64,000 nt of DNA from Candidatus Calditenuaceae archaeon. GTDB lineage: Archaea; Thermoproteota; Nitrososphaeria_A; Caldarchaeales; Calditenuaceae. The position numbers and the translations under genes were made by a program. Of the stretch, positions 57,873-64,000 are shown piece after piece; the first letter of the stretch is position 1, and each line of letters begins with the position of its first letter. Below the pieces are notes generated by a model that worked only from the letters and a program-made list of their open reading frames with translations, made no database searches and had not been told where the DNA came from. The stretch lies in assembly GCA_025058175.1 (NCBI GenBank), contig JANXED010000001.1, positions 124,001 to 188,000 of the forward strand, read 5' to 3'.

Positions 57873-60077
57873 TCAGGAGATGTACGCCATCTGGGTCTTC
57901 ATCCGCTCCTCGATCCTCTCGTAGGCGGTCCTCAGCTCCTCGCTGATGCTGGGCTTGACCTTCTCGAAGGCCCTCTCGAAGTGCCTCCAGGAGACCTTCA
58001 GCTTCTCGAGCTCCTCCTTCCTCTGCTTCGACGCAGCGATCAGCGACGAGTGCTCCCTCGCGGCGTTTAGGGCCGCCTCCCTGCAGAGCGCCTCGATGTC
58101 GGCACCGGTGTAGCCCTCCGTGAGCCTCGCGAGCCTCTCGAGGCTGACGTCGTCGTCGAGCGGCATCCCCCTCGTGTGGACGTTGAGGATCTCGAGCCTC
58201 GCCTTGTAGTCAGGTATCGGGACCCTGATCACCCTGTCGAACCTCCCGGGCCTGAGGAGGGCTGGGTCCAGCAGGTCGGGCCTGTTCGTCGCGCCTATCA
58301 CTACAACCCCAGTGAGTGCCTGAATTCCGTCCATCTCGGTCAGCATTTGGTTCACGATCCTGTCCGTGACGCCCGCGTCGGTGTGCGTCCCCCTCCTGGC
58401 CGCGATCGAGTCGAGCTCGTCGAAGAAGACGATGCACGGCGCGGTCTCCCTCGCCTTCCTGAAGATCTCCCTGATCGCCTTCTCCGACTCTCCGACCCAC
58501 TTGGAGAGGACCTCGGGGCCCTTGACGCTGATGAAGTTCGCCTCAGACTCGGTCGCGACCGCCTTCGCGAGCAAGGTCTTTCCAGTCCCGGGCGGACCGT
58601 AGAGCAGGATCCCCTTCGTCGGCCTGATCCCGAGCCTCTTGAAGAGCTCCGGGTACCTGAGCGGCCACTCGACGGCCTCCCTCAGCTCCTGTTTGACCTC
58701 GTCGAGGTCGCCGACCATGTCCCAGGTCACGTTCGGGATCTCGAGGACAACCTCCCTAAGGGCAGAGGGCTGAACGACCTTCAGGGCCTGCATGAAGTCA
58801 TCCCTGGTCACCTTCAGTTGCTCGAGGACCTCCGCAGGTATCACCTCCCTCTCGAGGTCGATCTTCGGCAGGAACCTCCTCAGCGCGTTCATCGCCGCCT
58901 CCCTACAGAGCGCGGCTATGTCGGCGCCCGTGAAGCCGTGGGTGACGTCGGCCAGCTCGTCGATATTGACGTCCTCGGCGAGCGGCATCCTCCTGGTGTG
59001 TATCTGGAAGATCTCCTTCCTCCCGTTCCTATCCGGGACGCCTATCCTGATCTCCCTGTCGAACCTCCCGGGCCTTCGGAGCGCCGGGTCGACCGCGTCG
59101 ATCCTGTTCGTCGCGCCGATCACTACCACCTGTCCCCTAGACTTCAGGCCGTCCATGAGCGTGAGGAGCTGCGAGACCACCCTCCTCTCCACCTCGCCAG
59201 TCACCTCGCTCCGCTTCGGGGCGATCGCGTCCAACTCGTCGATGAAGATGATGCTGGGGGCGCTCTTCTCGGCCTCGGCGAAGATCTCCCTGAGCCTGGC
59301 CTCGCTCTCTCCGTAGAACTTGCTCATGATCTCGGGGCCGTTGATGCTGAAGAACCTAGCCCCGGTCTCGTTCGCGAGGGCCTTCGCTATCAGGGTCTTC
59401 CCGGTCCCCGGAGGTCCGTAGAGGATGACGCCCTTGGGAGGTTCGATCCCGAGGTGCCTGAAGAGCTCAGGGTGTTTCAGGGGCAGCTCGACCATCTCCC
59501 TGATCCGCTGAAGCTCGTTCGCGAGGCCTCCGATGTCCTCGTACGTGACCCCTCCGACCTCCTCGGTCCTCGCGACCGGAGAGGTCGAGACCTCGATAAC
59601 AGTGTCCTCCGTCACGAAGACGTAGCTCTTCGGGACCGTGTGGATGACCTTCAGCTCGAGCCCCATCCCCAGTATCGGGATCACGACCGTGTCACCCTTC
59701 GCGACCGGGAGGTTCATCAACTGCTGCTTGACGACCCTCGAGATGTCGCCGATGAAGGGGAGCTGCTCGTAGGGCGCGAGGACCACTTTCGTACCCCTGA
59801 CGGTCTCGGCCTTGGCGACGGTAACGTAGTCCCCGACGTTCACGCCCGCGTTCCTCCTGATCTCGCTGTCGATCCTGATCAGCCTCTGGCCTTCGTCCTC
59901 CCTGTAGGCTGGCCACGCCCTCGCGACCGTCGACTTCTTTCCGGTCACCTCGACGAGCTCGCCCGGGGAGACGTTCAGCTCCCTCAGGACCGAGTTGTCG
60001 ATCCTCGCGATCCTCATGCCGATGTCCCTCTGGCGCGCCTCTGCGACGCGCAGCTGGACGCCCCGCTTGTGGGACAT
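57873..60077 (-). CDS. Cdc48/VAT AAA+ ATPase
   Basis: A 734-aa unfoldase. The N domain (about residues 10-180) starts [19 protein letters not shown]1 has Walker [21 protein letters not shown] and Walker [16 protein letters not shown]2 has [20 protein letters not shown] and [14 protein letters not shown] with Arg fingers in RPGRFD. Pore loops [10 protein letters not shown] and [10 protein letters not shown] are present. It extracts and unfolds proteins, probably feeding the proteasome whose alpha subunit is encoded at 61785. The tail ends without the eukaryotic extension. It starts at ATG 60077. Confidence 0.97.
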   Translation of the reverse strand: MSHKRGVQLRVAEARQRDIGMRIARIDNSVLRELNVSPGELVEVTGKKSTVARAWPAYREDEGQRLIRIDSEIRRNAGVNVGDYVTVAKAETVRGTKVVLAPYEQLPFIGDISRVVKQQLMNLPVAKGDTVVIPILGMGLELKVIHTVPKSYVFVTEDTVIEVSTSPVARTEEVGGVTYEDIGGLANELQRIREMVELPLKHPELFRHLGIEPPKGVILYGPPGTGKTLIAKALANETGARFFSINGPEIMSKFYGESEARLREIFAEAEKSAPSIIFIDELDAIAPKRSEVTGEVERRVVSQLLTLMDGLKSRGQVVVIGATNRIDAVDPALRRPGRFDREIRIGVPDRNGRKEIFQIHTRRMPLAEDVNIDELADVTHGFTGADIAALCREAAMNALRRFLPKIDLEREVIPAEVLEQLKVTRDDFMQALKVVQPSALREVVLEIPNVTWDMVGDLDEVKQELREAVEWPLRYPELFKRLGIRPTKGILLYGPPGTGKTLLAKAVATESEANFISVKGPEVLSKWVGESEKAIREIFRKARETAPCIVFFDELDSIAARRGTHTDAGVTDRIVNQMLTEMDGIQALTGVVVIGATNRPDLLDPALLRPGRFDRVIRVPIPDYKARLEILNVHTRGMPLDDDVSLERLARLTEGYTGADIEALCREAALNAAREHSSLIAASKQRKEELEKLKVSWRHFERAFEKVKPSISEELRTAYERIEERMKTQMAYIS

Positions 60078-60183
60078 GCCGCCGACTCAGGGTCCGTCCC
60101 GGTAATTAAGAGATTCCGAGCGATCAGTGAGCGGTGCCCCCGCCTCGCTCAAACTTAAAAATGGACGCGGGATCCTCAGCGCC

Positions 60184-60462
60184 GTGAAGGTCCCCGAGGT
60201 GATCAGCACCTACTGCCCAAAGTGCAACGCCCACACAGAGCACAAGGTCTCGCTCTACAAGAAGGGGAAGGAGAGGGCGCTGGCGATAGGCGCGAGGCGG
60301 CACGAGAGGGAGCTGCACGGGTACGGAGGCCAGAAGTACCCGATACAGAGGAACAAGGCCAAGACCACCGATAAGAAGACGCTCGTCCTGACATGCAACA
60401 AGTGCGGGAGGAAGCTGCTGAGAAAGGGGGTTAGGCTCAGGAAGCTCGAGATCGTGAGGTGA
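60184..60462 (+). CDS. rpl44e: 50S ribosomal protein eL42 (L44e)
   Basis: A 92-aa zinc ribosomal protein near the E site. VPEVISTYCPKCNAHTEHKVSLYKKG and the second Cys pair TCNKCGRKLLRKG are diagnostic. GTG 60184 is chosen because CTTAAAAAT (60152-60160) lies 26 nt upstream and the homologous proteins begin here. The longer frame from 60127 would place codons inside the promoter. It is followed after 7 bp by eS27. Confidence 0.96.
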   Translation: MKVPEVISTYCPKCNAHTEHKVSLYKKGKERALAIGARRHERELHGYGGQKYPIQRNKAKTTDKKTLVLTCNKCGRKLLRKGVRLRKLEIVR

Positions 60463-60469
60463 AGCGACG

Positions 60470-60673
60470 ATGTCGCGGGTCGAGATCGAGGGGATGATAC
60501 CACAGCCGAGGTCGCGGTTCCTCCTGGTCTCGTGCTTGAGCTGCGGCAACAAGCAAGTGGTCTTCGACAGCGCGAAGACGGTCGTGAGGTGCGCGGTTTG
60601 CAGGGAGGTGCTCGCGGTCCCGAGGGGCGGGAAGTCGAAGGTCCTGGGGAAGGTGGTTGCGGTCCTCACTTGA
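60470..60673 (+). CDS. rps27e: 30S ribosomal protein eS27
   Basis: A 67-aa zinc-ribbon ribosomal protein. Its Cys pairs are in VSCLSCGNKQVVFDSA and VRCAVCREVLAVP. PQPRSRFLLV precedes the ribbon as in archaeal homologues. ATG 60470 is 7 bp after the eL42 stop. The usual archaeal order eL42-eS27-aIF2alpha-Nop10 is broken here: the last two are at 44471-45459. Confidence 0.96.
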   Translation: MSRVEIEGMIPQPRSRFLLVSCLSCGNKQVVFDSAKTVVRCAVCREVLAVPRGGKSKVLGKVVAVLT

Positions 60674-60676
60674 GCC

Positions 60677-61660
60677 TCAGAGCAGCCCCCTCTCCCTGAG
60701 GGACCTCCCGACGGCCTCGATGGGGTGGGCCTCTACCTCGGACATCAGCCTGTTCAGCTCCTCGTAGGCCTTAGGGTTTCCGGTCCAAGTCCTCTCGAAC
60801 TCGCCGCTCCTGATCGCTCTCAGGGCCTCCCTCATCCTCTGCTTGACCTCCTCGTCGATCACCTTGGGCCCGACGGTGAGGCCTCCGAACTTCGCGGTGT
60901 CCGATACCCCCCTCAGCATCCCGGTCAGGCCGCCCGAGTAGATCAGGTCGACGATCAGCTTCAGCTCGTTGCAGACCTCGAAGTAAGCCAGCTCGGGCTG
61001 GTAACCGTTCTCGACGAGGACCTCGAACCCCTTCTTGATCAGCTCCATCACGCCGCCGACCAGGACCGTCTGCTCTCCGAAGAGGTCGGTCTCAGTCTCC
61101 TCCGCGAACGTCGTCTCGATGACCCCCGCCCTCGTGCATCCTATCGCCTTAGCGATCGCTAGGGCGATCGACTTCGCGTCGCCCGTGGCGTCGTTGTGGA
61201 CCGCGACGAGCGCGGGCACGCCCTTCCCCTCGACGAACTTCTGGCGGAGCAAGGCACCTGGCGACTTCGGAGCGACCAGGACCACGTTGACGTCGGGCGG
61301 CGTCTTGATCCTCCCGAAGTGGACGTTATAGCCGTGGGCGAAGACCAGCGTCTTCCCGCGGCGGAGGTGCGGCTCCACGTGTCTCCGGTAGACCTCGGCC
61401 ATCGGGACGTCCGGGATCAACATCAGTATCACGTCGCCGGCCCTTGCTGCCTCTTCGATCGGGACAGGCTCGAAACCGTCGGCCCGCGCCTGCGCGTAGC
61501 TCCGGCCCTCGCCCCTCAGTCCGAGGAGAACCCTGATCCCCGAGTCACGGAGGTTCAGCGCCTGAGCCCTCCCTTGACTCCCGTATCCGATCACGGCGAC
61601 CGTCTTGTCCTTGATCGGGTCGAGGGAAGCGTCCGGGTCGTAGTGAACCTTAGCCCGCAT
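60677..61660 (-). CDS. ilvC: Ketol-acid reductoisomerase
   Basis: A 327-aa class I enzyme of valine, leucine and isoleucine synthesis: isomerisation and NAD(P)H reduction of acetolactate. The cofactor loop is [26 protein letters not shown] and [10 protein letters not shown] follow, and Mg and catalytic residues are in [16 protein letters not shown] and [21 protein letters not shown] 61660 is chosen because AAAAACG (61685-61691) lies about 26 nt upstream. An upstream ATG at 61699 would add 13 residues. It is convergent with eS27. Confidence 0.96.
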   Translation of the reverse strand: MRAKVHYDPDASLDPIKDKTVAVIGYGSQGRAQALNLRDSGIRVLLGLRGEGRSYAQARADGFEPVPIEEAARAGDVILMLIPDVPMAEVYRRHVEPHLRRGKTLVFAHGYNVHFGRIKTPPDVNVVLVAPKSPGALLRQKFVEGKGVPALVAVHNDATGDAKSIALAIAKAIGCTRAGVIETTFAEETETDLFGEQTVLVGGVMELIKKGFEVLVENGYQPELAYFEVCNELKLIVDLIYSGGLTGMLRGVSDTAKFGGLTVGPKVIDEEVKQRMREALRAIRSGEFERTWTGNPKAYEELNRLMSEVEAHPIEAVGRSLRERGLL

Positions 61661-61784
61661 CTCGAGCTGAGCCGGAGGTCCCACTAAAAACGTTTCCACG
61701 GCCCACAGAGTCGGGAAGGGTTGCGATGTCGCGTCGAGCTCGAGGCGACAACTATTATAGGACCGGGAGTCGGGGTGAAGGGAG

Positions 61785-62516
61785 ATGGCAGCCCTAGGGA
61801 TGGCAGGCGCGTACGACAGGGCGATAACGGTCTTCTCGCCGCAGGGCAGGCTCTACCAAGTAGAGTACGCGCTTGAGACGGTGAAGTCGGGCTCGAGCTC
61901 AGTCGGGATCAGGGTGGAGGAGGGCGTGGTGCTCGCGGTCGAGGAGAGAGCCCACAGCAAGCTACAGTCGCCGACGTACTCCCAGAAGCTCTTCCAGGTC
62001 GACCTCCACATAGGGGCCGCAGCCTCGGGCCTGATCTCCGACGCCAGAGTCCTCGTCGACAGCGCGAGGATCTTCGCTCAGAGCTACAGGCTCACTTACG
62101 ACGAGCCACCATCCGTCGAGAGCGTCGCCAAGAGGGTCGGAGACTTGATGCAGCTGTACACTCAGCACGGCGGGGTGCGGCCGTTCGGCGTGGCGCTCCT
62201 GATCGGCGGCGTCTCGGTCGACGGGGCGAGGCTCTTCTACACCGAGCCCAGCGGGGTCGTGATGGAGTACAACGCCTGGAGCATCGGGAGAGGAGCCGAG
62301 AAGGTCAAGGAGGTCCTCGAGGCGTCCTACGACCCGATGATGCCGCTCGAAAGGGCTAAGGCCCTCGCGATCACGTCGCTGGTGAGGTCGGTCGACAAGA
62401 TCGAGGAGAACTGGATGGCGAGGATGGTCGTGATACCCGCGGACACGAGGAGCTATACGCCCGTCCCGGTCGAGGAGGTCAACAGGCTGGTCAAGGAGGC
62501 CCTTCAGTCGAGGTAG
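61785..62516 (+). CDS. psmA: Proteasome alpha subunit
   Basis: A 243-aa alpha-ring subunit of the 20S proteasome. The N-terminal gating sequence [20 protein letters not shown] is diagnostic, and [15 protein letters not shown] and [17 protein letters not shown] follow. The inter-subunit pocket Lys is in RAHSKLQS. The C-terminus is normal. ATG 61785 lies behind TATTATAGG and a GGTGAAGGGAG leader. It probably partners the Cdc48-type ATPase at 57873. The beta subunit is not in the window. Confidence 0.97.
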   Translation: MAALGMAGAYDRAITVFSPQGRLYQVEYALETVKSGSSSVGIRVEEGVVLAVEERAHSKLQSPTYSQKLFQVDLHIGAAASGLISDARVLVDSARIFAQSYRLTYDEPPSVESVAKRVGDLMQLYTQHGGVRPFGVALLIGGVSVDGARLFYTEPSGVVMEYNAWSIGRGAEKVKEVLEASYDPMMPLERAKALAITSLVRSVDKIEENWMARMVVIPADTRSYTPVPVEEVNRLVKEALQSR

Positions 62517-62518
62517 CC

Positions 62519-63535
62519 CTAGGGCGTTATCAGGACCTTCATCCCGTCTCCGGACTCGAAGACCCTCAGCGCCTCCTCGAACCTCTCGATGGGGAACCTG
62601 TGAGTTATCAGCCTCGATGCCCTGACCCTGCGCTCCTCTAGGATCCTGATGGCCTCGACCATCTCCTCCTCGGTAGCGGCGTTGGATGAGATCAAGCTCA
62701 CCTCCCTGACCAATAGCTCGCTGAAGTCCTGATCGACCTTCGTCCCCCTCGGCGGCAGCCCGAAGAGGCAGACCGTTCCGCCGTTCCTAGTCGACCTGAT
62801 GGCCGTGACGATCGCCGCTGAGCTGCCCGTCGCGATGATCGAGAGGTCGGCTCCCCTCCCTCCACTCAGCTCCCTCACCTCGCGGTCTACATCAGCCCTC
62901 GAGGCGTCCAAGGCCCTCACGCCCAGCGAGTCCGCGAACCTGAGCCTCGACTCCTTGACGTCGACCGCGACGGCCTCGCAGCCGAGCGACCTCAGGAGCT
63001 CCAGGAAGATCGCGCCCATCGGGCCGACCCCGAAGACCGCGACTGTCCAGCCCTGCCTCACTCCGGATCGCTCGAGGGCCCTCAGGCAGCAGGCCAACGG
63101 CTCAGTCAGCGACGCCTCTTCTAGCGAGAGGCCACCGGGGACCTTATAGATCGCACCGCGCCTCACGATGAACTCGGGGACCCTGAAGTACTCCGAGAAC
63201 CCGCCGGGGTCGAAGTGGTGCCTCCTGTACTCGGGGCACATCGTCGGGCTCCCGTTGAGGCAGTAGTAGCAGTCGCCGCAGTTAGTGTGGTGGTGCGGGA
63301 CTACCCTGTCGCCCCTCCTGAGCCACTCCACCCCTTCACCCACCTCCTCGACGACCCCGGAGGCCTCGTGCCCGATCACCTGCCTCCCCGCGGTGTATCC
63401 TCCCCTGATCCGCTCGACGTCGGTCCCACAGAGGCCGCAGGCCGCCAGCCTCACTAGCACCTCCCCCTTCCCGATCTTGGGCCTCTCGACCTCGAGGACG
63501 ACTGCCCTCCCCCCCTCGACGAGGACCGCCTTCAC
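62519..63535 (-). CDS. Zinc-dependent medium-chain alcohol/polyol dehydrogenase
   Basis: A 338-aa medium-chain dehydrogenase (sorbitol/threonine dehydrogenase-like). Catalytic zinc ligands are in CGLCGTDVERIRGG and IGHEASGVVEE. The structural zinc Cys are in HTNCGDCYYCLNGSPTMC. The Rossmann domain has VAVFGVGPMGAIFLELL, followed by the acidic VDVKESR that prefers NAD. GTG 63535 is chosen because TTTACG/CGTAAA at 63560-63565 is 27 nt upstream. GTG 63571 and 63544 are upstream alternatives. The substrate (polyol, amino alcohol or sugar) is not determined. Confidence 0.87.
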   Translation of the reverse strand: MKAVLVEGGRAVVLEVERPKIGKGEVLVRLAACGLCGTDVERIRGGYTAGRQVIGHEASGVVEEVGEGVEWLRRGDRVVPHHHTNCGDCYYCLNGSPTMCPEYRRHHFDPGGFSEYFRVPEFIVRRGAIYKVPGGLSLEEASLTEPLACCLRALERSGVRQGWTVAVFGVGPMGAIFLELLRSLGCEAVAVDVKESRLRFADSLGVRALDASRADVDREVRELSGGRGADLSIIATGSSAAIVTAIRSTRNGGTVCLFGLPPRGTKVDQDFSELLVREVSLISSNAATEEEMVEAIRILEERRVRASRLITHRFPIERFEEALRVFESGDGMKVLITP

Positions 63536-63623
63536 GCGGTTCACTGCTGAGACCTCTGATTTACGTCTCACGCGCTTGGTCGGAAACCCTTTTCACCGGA
63601 CGTACGGAACGTGTGTCAGAGCG

Positions 63624-64000
63624 ATGGCCGACGAGTGCGTCTTCTGCAGGATCGCCTCAGGCGAGGAGTGGGGCGCGATCGTCTGGGACGACGGCGAGTA
63701 CGTCGCCTTCATGGACAAGTACCCGGTCTCGGTGGGCCACACGCTCGTGGCGCCGAAGTTCCACAGGTCCGACGTCCTCGAGATGTCCTTCGAAGAGGCC
63801 GGGAGACTCTTCTCGCTCGCGGCGAAGGTCGCGAGGGCGATCAAGGCCTCCCTGAACCCCGACGGCATCAACATCCTTCAGAACAACGGCGCCGCCGCAG
63901 GGCAGGTGATCTTCCACGCCCACGTCCACGTCATCCCGAGGTACGCCGGACACCATGGGAACCCGTCCAGGCCACTGAAGGGGATGAGGCTCAGCGTCAC
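63624..64000 (+). CDS. HIT-family nucleotide hydrolase/transferase, C-terminus cut by window edge
   Basis: ATG 63624 opens a frame that continues past the right edge (125 codons seen). It has a zinc Cys pair CVFCR near the N-terminus, GHTLVAPKFH in the middle, and the histidine triad HAHVHVIPR (about residues 97-105), so it is an HINT-like phosphoramidase or Ap4A hydrolase. The pattern DECVFCRIASGE is typical of archaeal HIT proteins. Only the last part is missing. Confidence 0.9.
   Translation, partial: MADECVFCRIASGEEWGAIVWDDGEYVAFMDKYPVSVGHTLVAPKFHRSDVLEMSFEEAGRLFSLAAKVARAIKASLNPDGINILQNNGAAAGQVIFHAHVHVIPRYAGHHGNPSRPLKGMRLSV

Noticed and set aside
56313-60077. Inteins in rtcB or cdc48
   Set aside because: Both proteins are of normal length with uninterrupted conserved motifs.
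58176-60158. 660-codon frame antisense to Cdc48
   Set aside because: It mirrors the conserved AAA+ gene and has biased, repetitive Asp/Leu/Arg composition; no independent evidence for coding.

Overview
The window reads as a GC-rich archaeal chromosome segment. The evidence is a set of archaeal information-processing proteins (uS12, eL42, eS27, aIF2-alpha, Nop10, PriL, TFE-beta, proteasome alpha, Cdc48/VAT, RtcB, an AK6-type kinase), two intron-bearing tRNAs, and mostly leaderless genes whose TATA-like box lies about 26 nt before an ATG, GTG or TTG start. Arginine is encoded mainly by AGG/AGA, which fits a thermophile. A cytochrome oxidase with subunits I and III fused, a heme O synthase, a blue copper protein and an archaeal-type malate synthase point to an aerobic member of the TACK/Thermoproteota group. 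I cannot name the genus.

Layout. 1-2803: nucleotidyltransferase (cut by the window edge), site-2 protease and an unknown protein. 2793-4926: a metal-uptake operon (DtxR-family regulator, His-rich binding protein, ATPase) with no permease. 5028-6845: split-barrel flavoprotein and a split-barrel/UbiA fusion, probably for quinone synthesis. 6935-9760: uS12, an Nramp-like transporter and an SDR. 9970-22794: tRNA-Ile, two paralogous His-rich membrane proteins (10152-11624 and 19188-20663), and between and after them a cDPG-synthetase-like protein, DUF429, aldo/keto reductase, a Hjc-like nuclease, a YbaK-like deacylase, cupredoxin, an isocitrate/isopropylmalate-type dehydrogenase, AK6, archaemetzincin and heme O synthase. 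22892-29410: SDR, coiled-coil protein, carA-carB and TFE-beta. 29539-32509: coxB and coxAC. 32589-43094: an acetate region with two AMP-forming acyl-CoA synthetases, an SLC13-like carrier and the module DUF4212 / SSS symporter / CBS-DUF294 / DEDD exonuclease. 43192-51140: YchF-like GTPase, aIF2-alpha, Nop10, HD hydrolase, PriL, malate synthase and GMP synthetase. 51220-64000: tRNA-Val, MobA-like protein, SF2 helicase, phosphoesterase, RtcB, Cdc48, eL42-eS27, IlvC, PsmA, a zinc alcohol dehydrogenase and a HIT protein cut by the window edge.

How it works together. Imported acetate or a similar short acid (SSS/DUF4212 symporter) would be activated by the synthetases and enter a glyoxylate-type route through malate synthase. 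Electrons would pass through a quinone (MenA-like UbiA) and possibly the blue copper protein to a CuA-containing A-type oxidase whose heme is made by CtaB. The strongest candidates for something undescribed are the two His-rich polytopic proteins with an apparent threefold internal repeat, the Gln-ligand cupredoxin, the split-barrel/UbiA fusion, and a promoter element shared at identical spacing by a synthetase gene and the symporter operon. No mobile elements, CRISPR arrays or rRNA genes were seen.
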